Positions 1 through 7,506 of a stretch of 23,932 bases of DNA are shown here, one piece after another. A program made the position numbers and the translations under genes. How positions within the stretch are numbered: the first letter of the stretch is position 1; each line of letters begins with the position of its first letter. The notes beneath the pieces were generated by a model. It made no database searches. It was not told the DNA's origin and worked only from the letters and a program-made list of their open reading frames with translations. The DNA lies in contig JBIIGI010000036.1 in assembly GCA_044236545.1 (NCBI GenBank), forward strand, positions 1 through 23,932, given 5' to 3'. The stretch comes from UBA6821 sp044236545. Lineage in GTDB: Bacteria; Verrucomicrobiota; Verrucomicrobiia; Chthoniobacterales; UBA6821.

Positions 1-2
1 TC

Positions 3-68
3 TCCGACGAGTGGATCACAGGAAAAATCTACCTCAACATGAACCCCATCGACTCTCCACTCCCTTAA
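3..68 (+). CDS. C-terminal tail of an unidentified protein (partial)
   Basis: An open frame enters from the left edge and gives 21 residues ending in NMNPIDSPLP before a TAA stop at 66-68. The residue mix (SDEWITGKIYLNMNP) looks like ordinary protein rather than shadow translation. The other two plus frames give less protein-like text, although one of them stays open further. Too little is present to name a family. The 177 bases between this stop and the guaB remnant hold only a short octamer repeat. It could be a chance open frame. Confidence 0.4.
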   Translation, partial: SDEWITGKIYLNMNPIDSPLP

Positions 69-145
69 CCCATTTTACAGAAACATCTTTACGCAACCAT
101 CGGTTCTTTCAACGTCGGCACGACACCTCTCCAGTCTCATTCATT

Positions 146-169
146 TCCTGAGTTCCTGAGTTCCTGATT
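146..169. repeat. Octamer tandem repeat, 3 units
   Basis: The unit TTCCTGAG occurs at 146-153 and 154-161, followed by a third unit with one change (TTCCTGAT) at 162-169. It lies in the 69-245 gap, where I see no gene, promoter or convincing terminator. Similar 7-8 bp repeats occur at 13306-13326 and 17658-17688. Confidence 0.75.
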
Positions 170-245
170 CTTTCTCTCTTCTTCACCCTTTTTCAGAGCG
201 TCAGAATAAATCAAAAATGCTCTAAACCCGGTCGCGGCCAAGTTT

Positions 246-537
246 TCAGTCCCTGGTCTTGAGCTCGACCACGTCGTGGGGGGCCGCCTCACGCTGACCG
301 GCCGGACTGACCCGGATGTAGCGCGCCTTTGCGCGGAGTTGCTCGAGATTTTCCGCGCCGAGATATCCCATGCCGCTCTGGATTCCTCCGATGAGGCTGG
401 CCAGGACGCGGTCGAGAGGGCCTGATTCCTCCTTGAGGGCCTCGATCCCCTCGGCGGCCACCTTGCGGACGGAGTCGGCCTTGTCGTGTCCGTAGCGTGG
501 AGCGCTGCCGGCCTTCATCGCGGAGAGACTGCCCATG
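246..537. repeat. Direct repeat, left copy (guaB 3' end)
   Basis: 292 bp match 5859-6150 with a constant offset of 5613 and no indels. My hand count gives 12 substitutions, at 297, 312, 327, 331, 366, 384, 387, 393, 402, 438, 500 and 501. Ten of them fall on codon third positions of the guaB frame. Together with the right copy it brackets 5.3 kb holding the kup remnant and the sulfatase module. Confidence 0.93.
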
Positions 538-962
538 ATCCTGACAGGCTGGCACGGCATCACGAGAGATGACAACAATGCCCATCGCCGAAAGAACCAG
601 CTGATTCCACCGGAATAAAAGTGGAGATGGCATTTGAAGCAGTGCGGCCCCGAATGCAACGATCGCCACGATCACAATGCCCGGTTGATTCGGCATAAGC
701 GCCCTTTTCAACAAGGTAAAGAGAGTGAAAACTCCCCATTGCCCCTTGAGGATGAAGGCATACTTCACGCTGACAACCAGTATGACCCTCCAGATGATCA
801 GGGAGGCAACGGCAACGGAATGCGATGATCCACTAAGACTGGCCGCCGTCAGGAATGCATGGAGAGGGCTCATCCCGACATCGCCGAATACCACTTACAA
901 TGCCACCAGCCAAACCTAGGAAAGCCGCTTGCCCAGTTCTTTGTTTATCGGGCCGAAGCTAG
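246..962 (-). pseudogene. Chimeric remnant: 5' part of kup joined to 3' part of guaB
   Basis: Reading on the minus strand, about 962 to 568 encodes a decayed copy of the N-terminal third of the Kup protein at 8183-10093. It retains the stretch ASLIIWRVILVVSVKYAFIL, against ASLIIWTVILVVSVKYAFIL in the intact gene. The start codon region is destroyed, a TAA sits near the position of codon 6, and MREDY is lost by a 15-base in-frame deletion. After a junction at about 538-567, positions 537-246 match the last 97 codons of the intact guaB, including the TGA stop. The two parts are in different frames, so no fusion protein is made. The missing middle would be the rest of kup, the HXXEE gene and the first four fifths of guaB. 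This suggests an internal deletion in a second copy of the kup-HXXEE-guaB block. The catalytic Cys and the CBS domains are absent. Confidence 0.88.
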
Positions 963-1020
963 ATGAAGGTGCGAAAAAAACCAGCCCGGGAATGGGTGCC
1001 GCAGCTGGGTAGGGCGATCC

Positions 1021-2271
1021 TCATGCCTCCATCCGGCCTTGGAGGGGAAGCATCCGCATGATTGAGGCGGGAGCGGTTCGTCTGGCCATCAGATCCGCCA
1101 TCACTTTCATGTAGGGATCGACATGATTGAAAAACTTCCTGTAGCTGGCGCACAGATAGTTCAGCCCCTCCTCCCCGTCGGGTGTCTTCAGGAACCTATG
1201 TTTTGGGCACTCCCCATTGCAGGCGAAGCGGACCTCGCAATCATTGCAGTATTTTGGAAGACCGGCCGACTTTGACTGCCCGAAAAGGCGCTGACGGGTG
1301 GAGTTCACCAGATCGCCCAGTGAGGCGTTCATGATGTTTCCCAGCCGGTACTTGGGATAAACGAAGTGATCGCACGAGTAGAGGTCGCCGTTGTGCTCCA
1401 ACGCCAATCCCTCGCCGCAATCCTTCAGGAACAGACAGAGCCCCGGGCCATGTCCTGACCAGATCCCGAGTGAAACGTCGAACATCTGGACGAAGACCTT
1501 GCCGACATCCCGCTTCACCCACTGGTCGAAAATCGTGATCAGAAAATCACCATAGGCGTCCCGGGGAACACTCCAACCGGTAACTGGCGAACCGGATTGC
1601 CCCGGTTCGGGAGGCTCCGCATGATCGTAACCGACACCCTCTTCCACAGGCGATGGAAGACGCTCCACGAGCGGGATGAACTGGATGTAGCCTGATCCCG
1701 ACTCCCTCAGGAAGTCATAGACCTCAATCGCATGCTTGACGTTACTGGCGCTGACGACGGTCAGGGTATTGAACTCAACCTTGTGCTTCTTGAGCAGTTT
1801 CATCCCCCCCATGACACGTTCGAAGGTCGGCTTCCCTCCCCTGTCTACCCGGTAGGTGTCATGGAGCCTTTTGGGACCATCGATACTGAGTCCGATCAGA
1901 AAACCGTGCTCCCTGAAGAAGTGGCACCAGTCGTCATCGAGCAGGGTACCGTTGGTCTGGAGGGTGTTGTTGATCTTCCTTCCTCCGGAATGCTTCGACT
2001 GGAGCTCCACGACCTTCCGGTAATAGTCCAATCCCAGAAGTGTCGGCTCCCCTCCCTGCCAGGCGAAGGTGACCTCGGGGGTCTCCTGGGAGGCGATATA
2101 CTGGCGGACATACTCCTCGAGCACTTCCGGGGACATCCGGAAATTCTCCCCCTTGGGAAAGAGCCTCTCCTTCTCAAGATAGTAGCAGTAGGTGCAGTCA
2201 AGGTTGCAGATCGGACCGATCGGCTTTGCCATCACGTGGTAATTCTTGGACTCGGGAGTGCTGGTGTTCAT
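1021..2271 (-). CDS. Anaerobic sulfatase-maturating enzyme (radical SAM/SPASM)
   Basis: This 416-residue protein should oxidise the active-site Cys (or Ser) of sulfatases to formylglycine in the cytoplasm without oxygen. The radical SAM motif C22-x3-C26-x2-C29 is at the N terminus (CNLDCTYCYY), followed by WQGGEPTLLG. The C-terminal SPASM region has the full set of auxiliary cluster cysteines: C279, C285, then G-x4-C300, C342-x2-C345-x5-C351-x3-C355, and C374. I chose ATG at 2271 because MNTSTPESKNYHVMAKPIGP is the usual family N terminus. The 45 upstream codons of the longer frame run through the intergenic region and are not protein-like. A GGTGAG lies just before the start. The gene is divergent from a sulfatase with a CTPAR site, its probable substrate. 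Length and motifs are normal for the family. Confidence 0.95.
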   Translation of the reverse strand: MNTSTPESKNYHVMAKPIGPICNLDCTYCYYLEKERLFPKGENFRMSPEVLEEYVRQYIASQETPEVTFAWQGGEPTLLGLDYYRKVVELQSKHSGGRKINNTLQTNGTLLDDDWCHFFREHGFLIGLSIDGPKRLHDTYRVDRGGKPTFERVMGGMKLLKKHKVEFNTLTVVSASNVKHAIEVYDFLRESGSGYIQFIPLVERLPSPVEEGVGYDHAEPPEPGQSGSPVTGWSVPRDAYGDFLITIFDQWVKRDVGKVFVQMFDVSLGIWSGHGPGLCLFLKDCGEGLALEHNGDLYSCDHFVYPKYRLGNIMNASLGDLVNSTRQRLFGQSKSAGLPKYCNDCEVRFACNGECPKHRFLKTPDGEEGLNYLCASYRKFFNHVDPYMKVMADLMARRTAPASIMRMLPLQGRMEA

Positions 2272-2395
2272 CCGCTCACCGAATAGAGCTTTACCCAAAC
2301 CGGTGTGCAAAAGGTTTTTTTCGCAGGAAAACAATTTGCCGTACCGTCGGTTATTTCGGTTGCCATCATGAGGGTGTGGATGATTGCTTACGAAC
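2272..2395. promoter_or_regulatory. Shared divergent promoter region of maturase and sulfatase
   Basis: The 124 bases between the two divergent start codons must hold both promoters, unless transcription enters from outside. I see an A/T-rich core around 2310-2335, but no -35/-10 pair or operator good enough to place. The sulfatase frame could also open four codons earlier at a TTG (2384). Confidence 0.45.
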
Positions 2396-4444
2396 ATGAA
2401 CAACAATCATGTGTCGGGCGGCACCCCGGAGCAGGCGGGATCAGCTGATTTCCTCAGGCGTGACTTCCTCAAGATGGTCGGCGGAGCATGCGCTGTCATG
2501 GCAGCGGAGGGAGCCGTGAACCTCTGGCCTCTTCAGGCCGCACCGGCCGCACCCCAGAGAAATGTCATCATTTTCCTGACCGACCAGCAGCGCGCGCTTC
2601 AGTGGTTTCCCGCCGGATGGGCGGCGGCGAACCTTCCCTTCCAATCGGCGCTGGCCGCCACCGGGGTGACCTTCAACAGGGCCTATACCAACACCGCGAT
2701 GTGCACGCCGGCCAGGACGACCCTCTTCACCGGCCTCTATCCAGCGCAGCATCTCTCCGCCAACACGCTGAGCGAGGGGAATGTCCAGTCCGAGGAGGAG
2801 CATCAGCTCAACCCTACCTATCCGAACGTCGGATCCGTCCTCACCGCAGCCGGTTACGAGGTCGCCTACATCGGCAAGTATCACCTCAGCAAGGGGATCA
2901 TCCAGGAGAACGGGGTGAATATCTGGGATGACATCGAGCGTTACAGCTTCTCTCAGTGGGATCCGCCCGATGCCGGACGCAACACGGCGCTTGGCGACTA
3001 CGGCGGCGGCTTCGCCGATCATGACGCGCGCTACATCCAGGATGCGCTCGCCTTCCTGCAGAACCGGATCAACAACCCCGGAGGCAAGCCCTTCTGCCTG
3101 GTTATTTCGCTGGTAAATCCGCACGACGTACTCGGTTACCCGCTGAACCTTGCCAACGGCGGTTACATTCCATCCCAGAATCCAGACTGGGAGGGGAGCC
3201 AATGGCTCGCTGACAAGCAGGGTGTCAGCATCAACGATGCCGACTGGACCGCCGATACGGTTCCCCCGATCGAACTGCCCCCCACCGTTGGCGAGGATCT
3301 CTCCACGAATTTCAAGCCGACAGTTCAGGAGGCCTATCTCCAGTCGTGTGCGGGCCTCGGACCCCTCCCGACTCCGGATGACAAGAGGAAGTATCTAAAC
3401 TTCTACGGTAATCTCATGAGTTACACGGATTACCAGTTCAACAAGATCCTTCAACTCCTTGACTCCTCTCCCGCTGGAATCGCCCTTCGGGCAAACACCT
3501 GGATGATCAGGACCTCCGATCACGGCGAATATGGAATGGCCCACGGGGGATTGAGGCAGAAATCCTTCACGATCTACGAGGAGGCGTTGCGCGTCCCCCT
3601 GATCTGGTCTAACCCCACCGATTACCCCTTTGGTTCCGGCCAGCAATGCAACCAACTGGTGGGACATGTCGACTTCCTTCCCACGCTCTGCTCCATGCTC
3701 GGGATCAACCCGAAGCAGTACCGCTTCTCGGGAACAGACTACAGCTCGCTGATCAGTAATCCGGGCACCGCTCCCGCGGTGCAGGACTACATCCTCTTCA
3801 CCTACGATGACATCTGGTGCGGCCAGAACGCCCAGGGGAATCCCAACGGCATCGTGCCCGCCCCGAACAGGATCCGCGCGATCCGCGAGCTTGGTTACGC
3901 CTACGCCTACTACTTCGACGGCCAAGGTGTCGAGAAGCCCCAGACCGAGTTCTACGACCTTAGGAACAGCGCCCAGGGTGGGACGGACTGCGACCCAAGG
4001 ACGGGTGAGCCCGTCGAAATGAAAAATCTCTCGACATGGGCCTACCAGCAGGGTCAGACGGCACCGATCACCAGGGATCAGGTCGCCAAGCGCACCTCGA
4101 TGGCCAACAAACTCCAGCAGGCGGTCCAGACCAAGCTGAAACCCCTTCCCGTCCAACCGGCCGTTCCGCCCCAGAACTTCACGATCGGCCAGGTGAACTG
4201 GACCGACGAGTACGGACAGCAGGCGGGGATCCAGATCACCTGGATCTCGCGCTCCTCGACCATCTACGAACTGCAGATGTCGACCGATAACACCCGTTGG
4301 ACGACGGTCGGCGCACCCATCACCGGCAACAACGGGCCCATCATCATCACCCAGCCGCTGACCGGACTCAACGTCTCGTACCGCTTGGCCTGGCGCCCCA
4401 ATCCGAACAAGGGATTCATCGTGGAACCCTCCAAGGTGTCTTGA
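2396..4444 (+). CDS. Tat-exported Cys-type sulfatase with C-terminal beta domain
   Basis: This 682-residue sulfatase-superfamily hydrolase cleaves sulfate esters; the substrate is unknown. The N terminus carries a twin-arginine signal (LRRDFLKMVGG, RR at 21-22), so it should be exported folded. Catalytic features present are D63 in LTDQQR, the formylglycine site C103-T-P-A-R, the second signature GYEVAYIGKYHL (K161, H163), and D375-H376 in SDHGEYGMAHGG. The last roughly 95 residues follow a Pro-rich linker and read like a fibronectin III-type beta domain (ITWISRSSTIYELQMSTDNT), probably for substrate or surface binding. The start is ATG 2396; a TTG four codons upstream is possible. The divergent maturase at 1021-2271 fits as activator. 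A secreted TIGR02597-like protein follows after 20 bases. Polysaccharide sulfatase is the best guess from the module, but a small-molecule substrate is not excluded. Confidence 0.93.
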   Translation: MNNNHVSGGTPEQAGSADFLRRDFLKMVGGACAVMAAEGAVNLWPLQAAPAAPQRNVIIFLTDQQRALQWFPAGWAAANLPFQSALAATGVTFNRAYTNTAMCTPARTTLFTGLYPAQHLSANTLSEGNVQSEEEHQLNPTYPNVGSVLTAAGYEVAYIGKYHLSKGIIQENGVNIWDDIERYSFSQWDPPDAGRNTALGDYGGGFADHDARYIQDALAFLQNRINNPGGKPFCLVISLVNPHDVLGYPLNLANGGYIPSQNPDWEGSQWLADKQGVSINDADWTADTVPPIELPPTVGEDLSTNFKPTVQEAYLQSCAGLGPLPTPDDKRKYLNFYGNLMSYTDYQFNKILQLLDSSPAGIALRANTWMIRTSDHGEYGMAHGGLRQKSFTIYEEALRVPLIWSNPTDYPFGSGQQCNQLVGHVDFLPTLCSMLGINPKQYRFSGTDYSSLISNPGTAPAVQDYILFTYDDIWCGQNAQGNPNGIVPAPNRIRAIRELGYAYAYYFDGQGVEKPQTEFYDLRNSAQGGTDCDPRTGEPVEMKNLSTWAYQQGQTAPITRDQVAKRTSMANKLQQAVQTKLKPLPVQPAVPPQNFTIGQVNWTDEYGQQAGIQITWISRSSTIYELQMSTDNTRWTTVGAPITGNNGPIIITQPLTGLNVSYRLAWRPNPNKGFIVEPSKVS

Positions 4445-4464
4445 GACCTCCATTCTAACATTCC

Positions 4465-5703
4465 ATGCAAAAACATATTTTCCTCGCCGGTTTTCTGGCT
4501 TTCGGATGCCTCCATGCGGCACCGGCTCGGCAGTCGGGAGTCACCGCGCCCTCGGTTGCCAACCAATACATCTACATTGAACCGGGCAACACCACCTGCG
4601 TGGCTCCGCAGTATCTCTACACGGGAGCGGGACTCCTGACTCAGGTGGGCGTCACCACCAACGTGATCTACGGCACCAACAACAACCAAGTGGTGACCGA
4701 GCAGGTCACCAACGGTCAGATCGCCACGCTCTCCTTTTCCAACAACTACGCCACGGGGGGAAACTTCACGGTGACGGCGGTGACCCAGACCAATGCGGGG
4801 GGATCACTTGTCTACAACCTGAAGCTTGCCGGAAATCCTCCGAAAACCGCGGGGGGAGTCCCCCTGAAACCGAACCAGTATTCCTATGTTGCCGGCGTCC
4901 AGCCGGTGACCTACTACGCGTTGGTGACGGCCGGCGCCCTGAAGGGTGATTTCTTTACCGTCCAGGGCAACACAGCCAACTCCCTTCTCATCGATCCGGA
5001 GGGACTTCCGATCGCTTCCAGGGAGATCACGGCCGTCAGCCTTCTTCCCTACTGGTCGCTTTCCTCGCTCTTCCCACCCAGTCAGGCAACCATCTCCTTC
5101 ATTCCCACCACCAACCCGTCCAATGTGATGACCAAGGTGGTCATTTCACCTCCCGTGACCTACGGAACCCAGCAACCCCAGGATGCCGGACAATCCTACT
5201 ACTTCAACGCCGATCTGACCAACTGGGTCTCCGCGACGAATCCCACGGTGCCTGCGGGCGATGCTGTGATTCCTCCCGGGGCGTACGTCTATGTCCAGAA
5301 CACGGGGAGCAACAACTATCCCCTTCACGAATTCATCTCCGGATCCGTTTTGACCAATCAGTTCAACCTCTTCTTCACCTCCTCGAGAACCTCGAGTGTG
5401 ATCAGCTATTTCTCCCTTCCCCGTAATTCCAGCTACCCGATCGGTCAGATCGGCTTCAATAACTCGAACTTTACCCAGAGCACCGGCATGGGACTAGCCC
5501 AGCGCAATGACCAACTCATCATCGACAACGGCCACGGAGGGGTTTCCGCCATTTACTACCGCTTCAAGAACCAATGGTATAACACGGACAACGCCGTGCC
5601 AACCAACCCAGTCTTTCCTGCGGGAACGGTTTTCGGACTCAAGAAACCCTCCTCCCCGCGCGGGGGCACTTCGCTCCTGATCAATAACTCAAACATCAGG
5701 TAA
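4465..5703 (+). CDS. Secreted TIGR02597-like protein
   Basis: 412 residues with a Sec-type signal peptide (MQKHIFLAGFLAFGCLHAAPA). The mature part is rich in Asn, Thr, Gly and Tyr and looks all-beta. The segments YYFNADLTNWVSATNPTVPAGDAVIPPGAYVYVQN (about 243-277) and GLAQRNDQLIIDNG resemble my memory of family TIGR02597, described from Verrucomicrobia and without known function. I see no PEP-CTERM tail or membrane anchor, so the protein is probably periplasmic, outer-surface or released. It starts 20 bases after the sulfatase and ends at a hairpin terminator, so it is almost surely in the sulfatase transcript. It may bind the same substrate, but that is inference. The family call is from pattern memory only. 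Confidence 0.75.
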   Translation: MQKHIFLAGFLAFGCLHAAPARQSGVTAPSVANQYIYIEPGNTTCVAPQYLYTGAGLLTQVGVTTNVIYGTNNNQVVTEQVTNGQIATLSFSNNYATGGNFTVTAVTQTNAGGSLVYNLKLAGNPPKTAGGVPLKPNQYSYVAGVQPVTYYALVTAGALKGDFFTVQGNTANSLLIDPEGLPIASREITAVSLLPYWSLSSLFPPSQATISFIPTTNPSNVMTKVVISPPVTYGTQQPQDAGQSYYFNADLTNWVSATNPTVPAGDAVIPPGAYVYVQNTGSNNYPLHEFISGSVLTNQFNLFFTSSRTSSVISYFSLPRNSSYPIGQIGFNNSNFTQSTGMGLAQRNDQLIIDNGHGGVSAIYYRFKNQWYNTDNAVPTNPVFPAGTVFGLKKPSSPRGGTSLLINNSNIR

Positions 5704-5711
5704 TAGCACAT

Positions 5712-5737
5712 GGGGAACGATCGTTTCCCCGATTTTT
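5712..5737 (+). terminator. Rho-independent terminator after the sulfatase module
   Basis: GGGGAA (5712-5717) pairs with TTCCCC (5725-5730) around CGATCGT, followed by GATTTTT. It lies 8 bases after the stop of the TIGR02597-like gene. The rest of the gap to 5858 shows no gene. Confidence 0.75.
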
Positions 5738-5858
5738 GCCATTTGCCCCCCCACGCAGATCCCTCCTCCACCCTACGCGTTTCTCCCGGAGAAGGCCAAA
5801 AAGGGAGCGAGCGGTTTTCTATCCGTGCGGGAGGATGAATGGAGAATGCCCCGCGGAA

Positions 5859-6150
5859 TCAGTCCCTGGTCTTGAGCTCGACCACGTCGTGGGGGGCCGC
5901 CTCACGCTGGCCGGCCGGACTGACACGGATGTAGCGCGCTTTTTCGCGGAGTTGCTCGAGATTTTCCGCGCCGAGATAGCCCATGCCGCTCTGGATCCCG
6001 CCGATAAGGCTGGCTAGGACGCGGTCGAGAGGGCCTGATTCCTCCTTGAGAGCCTCGATCCCCTCGGCGGCCACCTTGCGGACGGAGTCGGCCTTGTCGT
6101 GTCCGTAGCGTGCTGCGCTGCCGGCCTTCATCGCGGAGAGACTGCCCATG
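5859..6150. repeat. Direct repeat, right copy (inside intact guaB)
   Basis: This is the 3' end of the intact guaB, matching the left copy at 246-537 over 292 bp. Recombination between the two copies would delete 5613 bp, including the whole sulfatase module, while leaving an intact guaB 3' end. Confidence 0.93.
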
Positions 6151-7424
6151 CCGCGGTACTGCTTGTAAAGTTTGCCGCCGATCTCGATGACCTCGCCTGG
6201 CGACTCGGTGCATCCGGCAAGGATGCCGCCGCAGATCACCCCGTGGGCGATGGTGAGCGCCTTGACGATGTCTCCCGACTTGGTGATGCCGCCGTCGGCG
6301 AGGATGGAGACCTTTTTTGCGGCCGCCGCCTTCGAACAGACATGGAGGGCGGTCATCTGCGGGATGCCGACACCGGCGACGATGCGGGTCGTGCAGATCG
6401 AGCCGGGACCCTGACCGACCTTGATCACGCTGGCCCCGCATTCGGCGAGGTATTCAACCCCCGAGGCGCTCGTGACATTGCCCGCGATGATCGGAAGAGA
6501 CGGAAATGCGTCGCGGAGCACCCGGACAGTGTCGCCCACCCCCTTGGTGTGGCCGTGGGCGGTGGAAACCGCGACGACGTCGAGCCCGCGCTCAACGAGC
6601 GCAGCGACATGACCAAGGATGCGCTCCCGGTCGAGTTCGCCGAAGGCGTTGCGGGTAGCGGAGACCGCCGCGCCGCAGACCAGACGGAACTGGGAGTCGC
6701 GCGCGGGTTTGAACTGGGCCTTCCGCTCCTGGGTGATCTTCTCCACATCGCTCATGGTGATGAGGCCGTGGAGGTGGTCTTCGTCGTCGACGACGAGCAG
6801 TTTGTGGATGCCTACATGCTCGGTGAAGAACTTGTCGGCCAGGGCGATCGGGTCGTTGCCGAGTTCCTTTCTGGTCACGGTGTGCACCTGGGCGCGGGGA
6901 GTCATTGCCTCGGCGACCGTCTTGGCGGCGTAGCGAGGCTTGACCACGTGACCCGAGAGGAGTCCCACTAGTTTCCCCTGAGCATCCACGACCGGGAAGG
7001 TGCCGAAACCAAACTTCTTCTCCTCGATGAGCTCGAGCACGTCGCCGATGTGCAGGTCAGGGGAGACCTTGATCGGATCCTGGATGAGCCCCTGGACATG
7101 GTATTTCACGCGGCTAACCTGTTTGAGCTGCTCGCTCTCGGGCATGTTATAATGGATGAGTCCGAGGCCGCCGTTGAGAGCCATGGCAATCGCCATCCGG
7201 GACTCGGTCACCGTGTCCATGTCGGAGGAGATGACCGGGATATTAAGCTGAAGCCCGTCGGTCAGCCGTGAATCGAGCCTCGTCTGGGCCGGAAGGATCT
7301 CCGAGTAGAGGGTGGCGAGGGTGACGTCGTCGTAGGTCAGCCCGATGTCTGCGTTGGCCGTGAAAAAGGAATCGGCCCCGCGGTAGAAGGTCTCGTCGAG
7401 ATTGTGATGACTCGTTGCTGCCAT
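5859..7424 (-). CDS. guaB: IMP dehydrogenase
   Basis: 521 residues; oxidises IMP to XMP with NAD+, the committed step to GMP, in the cytoplasm. The barrel begins with GLTYDDVTLATLYSEILP. Two CBS repeats occupy about 110-235. The catalytic loop is GPGSIC(344)TTR. The phosphate loop ADGGITKSGD (376-385), the flap QYRGMGS and the R439-Y440 base pair that marks IMPDH rather than GMP reductase are all present. Odd points are S287 in VSTAHGHT, where most relatives have Asp, and Gln in VGQGPGSICTTR, where Ile is usual. The C terminus departs from the common VPEGVEG form. ATG 7424 gives the family N terminus; no Shine-Dalgarno is visible before it. It is last in a probable leuB-kup-HXXEE-guaB run. 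IMPDH is activated by K+, which makes the kup neighbour notable. The last 97 codons are duplicated at 246-537. Confidence 0.96.
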   Translation of the reverse strand: MAATSHHNLDETFYRGADSFFTANADIGLTYDDVTLATLYSEILPAQTRLDSRLTDGLQLNIPVISSDMDTVTESRMAIAMALNGGLGLIHYNMPESEQLKQVSRVKYHVQGLIQDPIKVSPDLHIGDVLELIEEKKFGFGTFPVVDAQGKLVGLLSGHVVKPRYAAKTVAEAMTPRAQVHTVTRKELGNDPIALADKFFTEHVGIHKLLVVDDEDHLHGLITMSDVEKITQERKAQFKPARDSQFRLVCGAAVSATRNAFGELDRERILGHVAALVERGLDVVAVSTAHGHTKGVGDTVRVLRDAFPSLPIIAGNVTSASGVEYLAECGASVIKVGQGPGSICTTRIVAGVGIPQMTALHVCSKAAAAKKVSILADGGITKSGDIVKALTIAHGVICGGILAGCTESPGEVIEIGGKLYKQYRGMGSLSAMKAGSAARYGHDKADSVRKVAAEGIEALKEESGPLDRVLASLIGGIQSGMGYLGAENLEQLREKARYIRVSPAGQREAAPHDVVELKTRD

Positions 7425-7506
7425 GAAGGAAATTGCCCGTCAGTCAGCTGCTTTGGCAAGAATTTTCACCCAACACGCCCGCTGCGCCAATCCCAAGGGG
7501 CGGGTT

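Noticed and set aside
289..894. Open frame of 201 codons as a real fusion protein
   Set aside because: Its N-terminal part is kup-like, but it leaves the guaB frame after the junction and its last 80 residues are out-of-frame translation. It is part of the pseudogene.
2310..2395. Specific -35/-10 promoter boxes or an oxygen-sensing (FNR-like) site before the sulfatase
   Set aside because: Candidate hexamers match consensus too poorly, and no TTGAT-N4-ATCAA type site is present.
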